Positions 14,258 to 21,987 of a stretch of 30,548 nt of DNA are shown here, one piece after another. Location of the stretch: contig JAYTCQ010000397.1 of the NCBI GenBank assembly GCA_043736395.1, forward strand, positions 1 to 30,548, read 5' to 3'. Within the stretch, counting starts at the first letter, position 1, and every line of letters starts with the position of its first letter. The notes below the pieces were generated by a model. It worked only from the letters and a program-made list of their open reading frames with translations, was not told the DNA's origin and did no database searches. This DNA is from JAFDVL01 sp043736395. Lineage in GTDB: Bacteria; Acidobacteriota; Blastocatellia; RBC074. Both the position numbers and the translations under genes were made by a program.

Positions 14258-16291
14258 TTACCTTAGCTCACTCGGCAATTGCCACAATTCATCAAACAAT
14301 CCCGCCAAAATTACATCGGGAATTTCCGAACCATCTTTCGCCTTCACAATCGCAAAATCGCCGAGTCGCGGCAGGCTGTAATCGCCGTTATATTCGCGCT
14401 CATCAATCGTCAGGCCGGAATTCAGCACGACATAACGCGACGGATTGAGCGGATTCGGATACGCGAGAATCGGCAAATGTTCCGCCGCCGCAAAATTTTG
14501 ACGCCCTAACGTAACAGTTTCTTTTGTCCATTGAATCGGCAGCTTGCCATTCAGCTTAGCGATTAATTGGTTGCTGCCGGGATCGCCAAACAAGACGATA
14601 TTGTATTTGGCAATGTCCGCTGCCGTCACATCCTTGTCGTCTTTGATGCGCGGATGGGCGCGGTAATTGCGGGCGTAAATGCGATCAAAGCGTTCGAGGA
14701 TGCGCAGCGATTGTTGATGCACCGCCGTATTCCACGGCATTCCCGTTGGGCGAACCAATAAATATGGATCAAGCAACGCATCATCAATCGGGCCTTGCAG
14801 GGCGTGTGTTTTGTGCAGCCCCGCCCATTTGCCTGAAGCCACGCGCCACGCGGAACCAACTTTTTCCAGCGTGATCGCGGGCGCAGCTTTGACCTTTAAA
14901 TCTTGTCCGTCAATGCGAATCTGCGCGGCATTATTAGTTTCGCGCAAAGTCAGCCGCGCGATATTTTTCGTCGTGATTTGATATTGCTTGCCGTTGCGCT
15001 GCGCGTCAATCTCCGCACGTTCGTAATGCTTCTCTAATGCCTCAAACGAAACCCAGTACGATTTGTTGTAGCGCGTTGTGTACGTCAAAAAACGAATATG
15101 ATCCGGCGAAGTCTGGCCTTTGTCGCCCCATTCTTTCAAGAATTCATCCAGCCGTTTGCGTACGGGCGGGCTGACGCTGTGGCCTGTTTTTTCTGAGATC
15201 AAAAATATAGCGGGCGTGCCTTTCGCTACCATTGAATGTGTCTCGCCTTCGAAAGGGAAGCCTTCTTTCGCCAACTGCTCACGCACGCGGATGGACGATT
15301 CCAATTGGCCGCGTGTAACCGTTCCCGGCGGTGGTGGCGGAATCGAAGCGACTTGCGTATCGCTGTCGCCATCGTGTCCGGCGATGGGAATATTGAAAGC
15401 GTTGAGCGCCCACTCCGGCGTGTTTTCCCAGATGCGCAGCACCTTTTCCTGATGCGGCGGAAAGCCTGTCATTGTATAACGACGCGGCCATGTGCCTGCG
15501 CCAATTTCTGCCGCGACCCAGCGATCAGGATATTGCAACGCCAAGTGCCAGGCCGCCGCGCCACCTAATGAAAAGCCACGCAACACAATCCGACTCGAAT
15601 CAATTTTGTAGCGACGTTGCACAGCGGCGATGGCTTCAAAGACATCCACTTCGCCTGCCCAATGATTCGCGTTGTTGCCGCGCCCGTACACATCCAACGT
15701 AATCTGCCCGACATCGGCGGAGTTCATCGGATTGTTCGGATTCGTAGGCGGCTGCGAAAAGCCATAAAGAAAACTCGATTCCGTCAGTCGCCCATTGCGT
15801 CCGTGCAACCAGACATACAAGCGCACAGGCTTCGTGCCGTCATACGAAGCAGGTACGTTCAAGCCGAATGGTTGCACTGAACCATCAAGCGGTGAATAGA
15901 AACCGCGCCCGCTGCGCCCCTTTTGCGAAGCCCACTCAGATTTCCCAGCCTGCAATTGTTTGGCACGTTCGATGCCTTGATCCAATACTGTCAAAGTATT
16001 CTTGATGTCGTCTTGCACAAAAAAGCCGCCGGGAAATTCGAGCAGCCAATGTCCCGCCTTCGCGTAGATTTCGACATCCGCCAGCAAATCTTCGTTCACG
16101 CGTTTGGCTTTTAGCGTAAGCACGATCTTATCAATTTCATCTACCTTCGTTTGCAGCAGCCGCTTTTCATCATCGGTTGGTGTGACACTAGGCTGTTGCG
16201 GCGGACGCGGTGGTGTTGGCGGAGCTTGCTGTGCTACTACCAACGGCAACAGCGAACTAAGGAAAATTATTAGGGCAAACAAACGTTTCAT
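14258..16291 (-). CDS. Large secreted alpha/beta hydrolase (prolyl-oligopeptidase-like)
   Basis: 677 residues. Signal peptide M-K-R-L-F-A-L-I-I-F-L…V-V-A-Q, then a proline-rich linker (22-36). A helical region (40-125) precedes the hydrolase core: Y-V-W-L-H-G-R-N-G (159-167), and nucleophile G-F-S-L-G-G-A-A-A-W (S241) as in peptidase S9/PHB-depolymerase-like enzymes. The C-terminal part (about 390-677) is beta-rich, includes W-V-S-F-E-A-L and I-V-L-F-G-D-P-G-S-N, and resembles the tail found in similar secreted hydrolases. Substrate unknown; peptide or carbohydrate ester are both possible. Its ATG overlaps the methyltransferase TGA (ATGA), which implies coupled translation. Confidence 0.75.
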   Translation of the reverse strand: MKRLFALIIFLSSLLPLVVAQQAPPTPPRPPQQPSVTPTDDEKRLLQTKVDEIDKIVLTLKAKRVNEDLLADVEIYAKAGHWLLEFPGGFFVQDDIKNTLTVLDQGIERAKQLQAGKSEWASQKGRSGRGFYSPLDGSVQPFGLNVPASYDGTKPVRLYVWLHGRNGRLTESSFLYGFSQPPTNPNNPMNSADVGQITLDVYGRGNNANHWAGEVDVFEAIAAVQRRYKIDSSRIVLRGFSLGGAAAWHLALQYPDRWVAAEIGAGTWPRRYTMTGFPPHQEKVLRIWENTPEWALNAFNIPIAGHDGDSDTQVASIPPPPPGTVTRGQLESSIRVREQLAKEGFPFEGETHSMVAKGTPAIFLISEKTGHSVSPPVRKRLDEFLKEWGDKGQTSPDHIRFLTYTTRYNKSYWVSFEALEKHYERAEIDAQRNGKQYQITTKNIARLTLRETNNAAQIRIDGQDLKVKAAPAITLEKVGSAWRVASGKWAGLHKTHALQGPIDDALLDPYLLVRPTGMPWNTAVHQQSLRILERFDRIYARNYRAHPRIKDDKDVTAADIAKYNIVLFGDPGSNQLIAKLNGKLPIQWTKETVTLGRQNFAAAEHLPILAYPNPLNPSRYVVLNSGLTIDEREYNGDYSLPRLGDFAIVKAKDGSEIPDVILAGLFDELWQLPSELR

Positions 16292-17064
16292 AAATAAGAT
16301 TTACGGTTCACAGAAGCGATGTAAGCATCGAACAAAACATCGCGCGGGGTTTCATCAAAGATGGTTGACAGCCTGCTGTGGCACCAATCGCGTATTTCCA
16401 ATTCGGGCGTGCCGAGCGAAATTGCTAACTCCACCCTGGTTTCGCTCAGCACATACTGTAGGTAACTGTTGAGCGTCATTGGCACCGCGACTTCAAGTAT
16501 TTCATACGCGTGAAGCTCTAAGCCATAGCGGTTGTAATTCAACGTTTCGACATCAAGCGCGTAGCCGGATGGCGCAGGGTAACGTTTTTTGAATGTGGCG
16601 TACCAACCTTCTAAACGAGGATCATTTGCCAATCTTCGACCTTCAGAAAAATCGTAAATTACCAACATACCGTTAGGCGTCAGCACTCGAACCGCTTCAG
16701 GAAAAAATTGATCCAGGTCGGCATAATTCAAGGCGCCTGCTGCTGTCATCAATTCAAACGAATGATCCGCGAATGGCAACTGCTCGGCTTTCGCTACCAC
16801 AAACTGCGCCGTAGTTGTGACAGCTTCACGGTGCGCCAGCATTTCGATCATTGGCTCAATGCCAATCACTTCGTTCGCCACCGATTCCAACGCTGCGGTT
16901 GAAAGCCCCGCGCCGCAACCAATGTCGAGCGCACGATTCAGCTTTGTCGTGAGCGCCAGCTTTTCGCGCAACCTGTCAATAATGCGGGAATGCACAGGCG
17001 GACGATGATGAGCATAGCCATACGCCAGCCGTGAACTTTTATAAAATTCTGTGGAGGCAGCCAT
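16288..17064 (-). CDS. Class I SAM-dependent methyltransferase
   Basis: 258 residues, no signal, cytoplasmic. Motif I is A-L-D-I-G-C-G-A-G-L-S (45-55), followed by E-V-I-G-I-E-P-M-I-E-M-L (the acidic residue that binds the ribose), A-E-Q-L-P-F-A-D-H-S-F-E-L-M-T-A (motif II region) and M-L-V-I-Y-D-F-S-E-G. This is the type-11 small-molecule methyltransferase pattern. Acceptor unknown. It starts 11 bases after the alpha/beta hydrolase stop and its own stop overlaps the next hydrolase start, a strange partner for two secreted enzymes. Confidence 0.87.
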   Translation of the reverse strand: MAASTEFYKSSRLAYGYAHHRPPVHSRIIDRLREKLALTTKLNRALDIGCGAGLSTAALESVANEVIGIEPMIEMLAHREAVTTTAQFVVAKAEQLPFADHSFELMTAAGALNYADLDQFFPEAVRVLTPNGMLVIYDFSEGRRLANDPRLEGWYATFKKRYPAPSGYALDVETLNYNRYGLELHAYEILEVAVPMTLNSYLQYVLSETRVELAISLGTPELEIRDWCHSRLSTIFDETPRDVLFDAYIASVNRKSYL

Positions 17065-17075
17065 ACTTCCTGTCG

Positions 17076-18326
17076 CTACCGACTAAACACTTCAAGATTT
17101 ATTTTGTTCTCGCCGCCGCTTTTGATTTCGACGATGTAATCGTTTTTATCGTTCGGATGTTGGCGACGGAACACGCGTTGATTTTCGATGCTGGGCGATT
17201 GATCGCGTTTGCGCAGATATTCGCCCCATTCTTTGCGGTCTTCATCAGTGATCGTTTTATCGCGCAGCTTCGCCGTCATTTTAAGCATAAAAGGATCGCG
17301 CGAATTGCTCAGCCAGCGCACGGCATCCTGTCGCACTTCAACGCGATATTTTCCGGCGACTGGGCCTTGATTTTGATTGACGACAAAAGAGCCAAGTGCG
17401 TTCGTGTGCGCGTTGGTAATGTACGTCGTCACGGTCGGTGCAGAGGGTTGATCTACCGGCGTCAAAATTACCATACCGCGAATGAGCGGCGTGCCGTCAA
17501 GCTGCACAATTCCGGTCAGTGGCACTTGCGGTTTATCGGTGAGAAATCCGCCAGCGGTCAGCCAACGATGCATTAAATTTGGCCATTCGCCCAGCATTGG
17601 ATCGCCCAACGCGAAGCCTACGCCGTGCGGGCCATTGACGAAAAAATGCGCTTCGGCAGGGACTTTCGCTTTGAGCAAACTGGAATACAAATCAACCATG
17701 CCGCGCATTTGTCCGGCGTCTTCCTGGGTGCAGTACATGAAGGTTGGAGGTACGTGAGCGGTCACCGTCGCGGCTGGCATAGACATCGAGCCGTAAGACA
17801 AAATCATAAAATCCGGGCGACTGGAAACACGATTCAAAGCGTCACTGGCTTCAGGATTTCCGAGCAGTTCGTTAAATCCAATATCAGCGGCGAGTTGTCC
17901 ACCCGCTGAAAACCCTACTGCGCCGATTCGATTCGGAGAGATTTTATATTGCTTCGCATTGGCGCGAATGTATTGCATCGCCCGCTGCGCATCCAACAAC
18001 CAATCTTTGCGTTCGTACAAAGGACGCAAACGATAACGCAAAACAAATGCAGTGATGCCGCGATCTTTCAGCCATTGCGCAACAAGAATTCCTTCGTGGT
18101 CTACGGCGCGTAAAGTGAAGCCGCCGCCGGGAATGACTAAAATTGCTGCACCTGTATTTTTCGCAGCATCCGGCACAATCGGAATAATCGCAGGTTTGTC
18201 TTCGTCAGAATTTCCAGTTGCGCCCGGTGCTCCGTTCGGCCAAAGCAAAATCGGTGCTGGCAATTTTTGTGCAAAAGTAGAAGAAGCAAGCACCAGCAGG
18301 ATGAGCAGGTAATATAAGGGTTTCAT
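17076..18326 (-). CDS. Secreted BD-FAE-like alpha/beta hydrolase with C-terminal beta-sandwich
   Basis: 416 residues, AAGG 9 bases before the ATG. Signal peptide to about residue 19 (L-A-S-S-T-F-A-Q). The core (25-262) has V-I-P-G-G-G-F (oxyanion loop), nucleophile G-F-S-A-G-G (S140), D203 in Q-E-D-A-G, and H234 in G-P-H-G-V-G, as in BD-FAE/acetylxylan-esterase-like hydrolases. Residues about 268-416 are an added beta-rich domain (G-I-V-Q-L-D-G-T-P-L … Y-R-V-E-V) resembling carboxypeptidase-regulatory/transthyretin-like folds, often used for binding at the cell surface. Likely removes acetyl or feruloyl groups from hemicellulose; inferred. First gene of an operon with the methyltransferase and large hydrolase. 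Confidence 0.8.
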   Translation of the reverse strand: MKPLYYLLILLVLASSTFAQKLPAPILLWPNGAPGATGNSDEDKPAIIPIVPDAAKNTGAAILVIPGGGFTLRAVDHEGILVAQWLKDRGITAFVLRYRLRPLYERKDWLLDAQRAMQYIRANAKQYKISPNRIGAVGFSAGGQLAADIGFNELLGNPEASDALNRVSSRPDFMILSYGSMSMPAATVTAHVPPTFMYCTQEDAGQMRGMVDLYSSLLKAKVPAEAHFFVNGPHGVGFALGDPMLGEWPNLMHRWLTAGGFLTDKPQVPLTGIVQLDGTPLIRGMVILTPVDQPSAPTVTTYITNAHTNALGSFVVNQNQGPVAGKYRVEVRQDAVRWLSNSRDPFMLKMTAKLRDKTITDEDRKEWGEYLRKRDQSPSIENQRVFRRQHPNDKNDYIVEIKSGGENKINLEVFSR

Positions 18327-18346
18327 AGAGTTGACCTTTTAGAGAG

Positions 18347-18429
18347 AATACGGAACAGACGGAAATAACGGAATACACGGAAAAGAACAAGATTGAAAAT
18401 ATTTTCGTCTATTCCGTGTTCTGTATTTT
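18347..18429. repeat. Imperfect inverted repeat rich in GGAATA/TATTCC
   Basis: The left part carries several related units (AATACGGAACAGACGGAA, AACGGAATACACGGAAAAG) and the right part TATTCCGTGTTCTGTATT is their imperfect reverse complement, starting about 18410. It occupies most of the 112-base gap between the PD40 paralogue stop and the hydrolase start. Confidence 0.68.
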
Positions 18430-18438
18430 AGGCCTCGT

Positions 18439-19929
18439 TTACCGTCGAACCAGCCGATAGCTCACAAACGCCAATTGCTTGCTATCCGGCGACCACGAAG
18501 GAACGTTGATCGTGCCTTGTCCGCCAAACAATTTCGCTAATACCTGAATTTCTCCGCCGCCAACGGGCATCAATCGCAGCATCACGTCTTTGTTGGCGGG
18601 ATGTCCGATGACATCTTTTTCGAAGGTCACAAAAACGATCCATTTGCCGTCCGGTGAAGGATGCGCAAACCAGTTATTGTAATCATCATTTGTGATTTGC
18701 GTTTGTTCGCTGCCGTCAGGTTTCATCCGCCAGATTTGCATTAACCCTGTGCGTACCGAATTGAAATAAATGCATTTTCCATCCGGCGAATATTCGGGAC
18801 CATCGTCCAATCCATCGGCAGTTGTCAGGCGCGTTTCCTCGCCGCCTTCCACCGGAATTGTATAGACATCAAAGTTCCCGTTGCGCTCTGCGCAGTAGGT
18901 TAGTGTTTTGCCATCCGGCGACCATCCGTGCCAGTACGAAGGGGCAAGCTTGGTGATGGGTTTGGGAGTTCCTCCGGTAATCGGCAGCGTATAAATTTGC
19001 GACTGTCTCAGCTGTTTTTCTGGATTACTAATTTGGGATGAATCGCTGATGACGAGTTGCGTGCCGTCCGGTGAAATGCCGTGATCGTTGTTGGCGCGGA
19101 CAGCAAATCCGGATTCGATGATTTCCATTGCGCCGCCCGTCACAGGCATTTTGACGATTCGTCCGTTGCGATTGAAGAGAAAATATTTACCATCGCGTGA
19201 CCAGTTCGGCGCTTCAAAATGTTCGTTGGCAGTATAGACAACTTTACGGTCTTTGGAAGAAATCGCAATTGTTTCCAGCGTGCTTTCGAGAATTTTTGTA
19301 TTCATCAATTCGACGTTTGAGAACACTGCTTTTTCGAGAGCATTATTGTCGTGCGCGCAAACGCCGAGACCGATGTAATACGGCTCCGTTAATTTTATGC
19401 GGAACGAACCGCCAGAGGAACGAAGCTGTTCGCCTTCGCCAGCAACGGACATAAAAACGTAATCGCCTTCTTTTTCAAGGCGCAGGCGCGCAGGCTTTTT
19501 GACATTGGATTGCACTTCGCGCGTTGGCCCGCCTTTGACTTCGCGATATTGCAGCGAAGTAAGTCCATCCGCGTGTACGGCTGCGTCGGCGTAGGCTGAA
19601 TCAGCATCAAGGCTCTGACGAATCATGAGCACACCTTTTTTGTGCGCGTTGCCGCCTTCACCCAGGATTTTGATCGCGGCTGAAAATGAGACATCACCAG
19701 ACATGCGCTTCCAGACAAAATGAAAGGCATCCGTCGTCGCCCACATATTTTCGCCGCCGCCACTGACCGTATAACTTTTGGTTGCGGCATCGTATTCGGC
19801 TGCCCCTTTATTTTTTACGGTTCCGACATCGGCGTGATTGTCGAAAATGCCAATCGCTGTTGATTGCGCCGAAGCGGCATAAAGCGGCAAAAAGAGAGCG
19901 GCAATTAAAATTATTCGTCGTAGTTTCAT
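18439..19929 (-). CDS. Secreted PD40/TolB-like propeller, paralogue of the 5009-6514 product
   Basis: 496 residues from the ATG at 19929, chosen because a signal peptide begins there (M-K-L-R-R-I-I-L-I-A-A-L-F…A-S-A-Q); the longer reading would translate a repeat element. Domain order equals its paralogue: N-terminal concanavalin-like domain (about 22-205, M-W-A-T-T-D-A-F-H-F-V-W-K-R), then PD40 blades P-N-W-S-R-D-G-K-Y-F, W-S-P-D-G-K-T-L, Y-S-P-D-G-K-C-I-Y-F, P-S-P-D-G-K-W-I-V, and W-S-P-D-S-K-Q-L-A-F. Much of the last third is near-identical, also at DNA level. No strong ribosome site upstream. Role probably in periplasmic or surface binding. Confidence 0.8.
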   Translation of the reverse strand: MKLRRIILIAALFLPLYAASAQSTAIGIFDNHADVGTVKNKGAAEYDAATKSYTVSGGGENMWATTDAFHFVWKRMSGDVSFSAAIKILGEGGNAHKKGVLMIRQSLDADSAYADAAVHADGLTSLQYREVKGGPTREVQSNVKKPARLRLEKEGDYVFMSVAGEGEQLRSSGGSFRIKLTEPYYIGLGVCAHDNNALEKAVFSNVELMNTKILESTLETIAISSKDRKVVYTANEHFEAPNWSRDGKYFLFNRNGRIVKMPVTGGAMEIIESGFAVRANNDHGISPDGTQLVISDSSQISNPEKQLRQSQIYTLPITGGTPKPITKLAPSYWHGWSPDGKTLTYCAERNGNFDVYTIPVEGGEETRLTTADGLDDGPEYSPDGKCIYFNSVRTGLMQIWRMKPDGSEQTQITNDDYNNWFAHPSPDGKWIVFVTFEKDVIGHPANKDVMLRLMPVGGGEIQVLAKLFGGQGTINVPSWSPDSKQLAFVSYRLVRR

Positions 19930-19962
19930 AAAGTTTTTTAGAAGAGCAAGGCAGATTTTTTT

Positions 19963-20042
19963 GACAGGATTAACAAGATTGACAAGATAAGACAAACAAG
20001 AAAAATCTAAGAAAAAATCTTGTTCATCTTGTCAATCCTGTC
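19963..20042. repeat. AATCCTGT-type inverted repeat
   Basis: GACAGGATTAACAAGATTGA… (19963-19988) pairs with 20017-20042 at 23 of 26 positions, with a 28-base A-rich loop. It lies between the fusion gene stop (20051) and the PD40 paralogue start. Motifs of the type AATCCTGTTAATCCTGTC are, to my knowledge, widely dispersed in many bacterial genomes. Confidence 0.82.
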
Positions 20043-20050
20043 GAAGTTTT

Positions 20051-21727
20051 TCAAAATTTCAATCGTTCCAAAAAGCGCATACTCACCGGAATTTGCTCAA
20101 TCGAAACAGTTGATTCGTCTTCGATGAAATACCATTTGATGCCTGCTTTTTGCGCAGCTTTTAAAATTTCAGGCCATTTCATAATGCCTGTGCCAAACGC
20201 TACATCGTTAGTGATTTCAGATTTTCCATTCAGTAATCCGACGGGAGTGCCTTTGCGCATATCTTTGACGTGCATTAGCTCAAAACGGTTTCCATATTTT
20301 TCCAGCAGTTTTACGGGGTCTTGTCCGGGATGCACAATCCAAAAAATGTCCATCTCATAGCGGACAAACTCCGGCTTCGTTTCTTTCATCATCAAGTCAA
20401 ATAATGTGCCGTCACCGTACGGTTGAAATTCGTACCCGTGCGTGTGATAGAAAAATTTCAGACCATGTTTGGCGAGCGCTTCGCCTGCGCGATTGAACAC
20501 AGCAATCGCTGCCCGCGCGGTCTTTTCATCAAACGGATCTTGGTGCGGAATCCACGCCGTGCCGACGTATTGCACACCAAGTGTTTTGGCTTCGCGCGCA
20601 ACGCCTTCGATATCGTCACGGAAGCTTTCATAACCGGTCAGCGTACTGATCGGCTTCAGCCCTTTAGCTTCGAGTTGTTGTTTGAATTTTGCCGGCGTTA
20701 AATTGTAAGTGCTTCCCATTTCAACATACTGAAATCCCAAATCCCGCACGCGGTCGAGCGTCGTCGGAACATCTTTTGCAAACAGATCGCGCAGGGAATA
20801 AAGCTCCAGCCCAATTGGCCCTTTGAAACTTGCGCCGAGTCCAGTCGCAGGTTTCAGCATTCCTAAATCTGCCAGCCATTCTTCAAATCGTTTCGGCCAC
20901 GTACCAAAGGGGATTCCATCGCGCAATTTAATGCCACCGCCGTGTCCGCCGTGTGCATAAATATGCAGGTCGGATTGCACTCCGGCATTGAAAAGGGAGT
21001 TGTGAAATTCGACGGTTTGCTTGGCATGAAAAGCGTCATCAAGTCCTGCGCTCGTCAAGAAAGCCGGAGCCGAATCAGGACGCGCAGTAATGTCCATCGG
21101 AGCCCAGCCGGGATACACCAGCCCGACAAAATCAGGACGACAACTTTGACGATCAATCGCATCTGCGGCGTCAGCTTTACCACGATCAAATCGAATATCT
21201 GCGAGCGCAGCCAATGCGCCTCCGGCAGAAAATCCGAGCAGACCAACACGGCTTGGATTCACATTCCATTCACGCGCACGTTCGCGCACAATGCGGATGG
21301 CACGCTGTGTATCCTGCAACGCTTCGCCTTCGACGGTGTATTTATAATTTGGGGTTTGCGCCAAACGATATTTCAAAATAAAAACATTCACGCCCATCCC
21401 GTTGAGCCATTCCAGTAAGTCAGTGCCTTCGCTGCCGATGACTAATTGGCGATGTCCCCCGCCAGGAGCGACGACTATCGCCGTACCCGTATTTTTCCCC
21501 GGCGCAGCAAGATGCACTTCAATCGAAGGGTTATGAACATTGACGATGGACGCGATGCGTTGTCCCGGTTGCGCGTTCGGCGGTGTAGTCACTTCTTTCT
21601 CATTCGCGCCTTGCAACGTCGGATGTCCCGTTGGCCAAAGGTTCACAACTTGCGGTGAAGATTGCGCTAAGCAAGTCAGCAAAAATAGGTGTAAAAATAA
21701 AACCTTCAGAAATATTTTTCGGAACAT
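20051..21727 (-). CDS. Fusion of BD-FAE-like esterase and sugar isomerase/epimerase TIM barrel
   Basis: 558 residues in one uninterrupted frame. Signal peptide to about 21 (L-L-T-C-L-A-Q). Domain one (25-290) is an alpha/beta hydrolase: A-P-G-G-G-H (oxyanion loop), G-F-S-A-G-G (S167), D230/D231 and H-G-G-H-G-G-G (H262). Domain two (about 303-558) is a xylose-isomerase-like barrel: I-G-L-E-L-Y-S-L-R, Y-V-E-M-G (E336), F-Y-H-T-H-G-Y-E-F (H428, H430), M-D-I-F-W (D460), L-M-H-V-K-D (H486) and F-I-E-D-E (E536), so both active sites look intact. The joint is short, about 15 residues. Separate proteins of both types occur nearby. A secreted two-step enzyme, deacylating then isomerising a sugar, is the inference. 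Confidence 0.86.
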   Translation of the reverse strand: MFRKIFLKVLFLHLFLLTCLAQSSPQVVNLWPTGHPTLQGANEKEVTTPPNAQPGQRIASIVNVHNPSIEVHLAAPGKNTGTAIVVAPGGGHRQLVIGSEGTDLLEWLNGMGVNVFILKYRLAQTPNYKYTVEGEALQDTQRAIRIVRERAREWNVNPSRVGLLGFSAGGALAALADIRFDRGKADAADAIDRQSCRPDFVGLVYPGWAPMDITARPDSAPAFLTSAGLDDAFHAKQTVEFHNSLFNAGVQSDLHIYAHGGHGGGIKLRDGIPFGTWPKRFEEWLADLGMLKPATGLGASFKGPIGLELYSLRDLFAKDVPTTLDRVRDLGFQYVEMGSTYNLTPAKFKQQLEAKGLKPISTLTGYESFRDDIEGVAREAKTLGVQYVGTAWIPHQDPFDEKTARAAIAVFNRAGEALAKHGLKFFYHTHGYEFQPYGDGTLFDLMMKETKPEFVRYEMDIFWIVHPGQDPVKLLEKYGNRFELMHVKDMRKGTPVGLLNGKSEITNDVAFGTGIMKWPEILKAAQKAGIKWYFIEDESTVSIEQIPVSMRFLERLKF

Positions 21728-21987
21728 GCGTGTCGAATCCTTTTCGTGTGGAATGATCCAGCTAATTGTATTTTAAATTCAGTTGAGTGCGTTAGAATGT
21801 TGCTTACAGCCGTAGAACTACTCTAATATCATTTCGGCATTGCCGATCAAGTATTTGCTGTCCAAGTGTCGTCCAAGTATCAAAGACGATAACAACAGAA
21901 CTATACACAATTCCACAATCTTTGCCAGATGGCGTATCTTTACTGGCAAAAATTTCTGCTCCCCAACTTCGAAAAGGATCGTCCATC
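21728..21987. promoter_or_regulatory. Divergent promoter region between fusion gene and second CE15 gene
   Basis: 260 bases with no credible gene between two start codons facing away from each other, so it must hold promoters for both. TTGCTT (21800) and TAATAT (21824) with an 18-base spacer are a possible plus-strand promoter, weakly supported. No operator-like palindrome stands out. AAGGA near 21974 is the ribosome site of the CE15 gene. Confidence 0.45.

Noticed and set aside
19930..19995. Longer N-terminus for the PD40 paralogue
   Set aside because: Those codons translate the AATCCTGT repeat; the signal peptide begins at the ATG at 19929.
20942..21418. 158-codon plus-strand frame
   Set aside because: Antisense to the hydrolase half of the fusion protein, with no protein-like motif.
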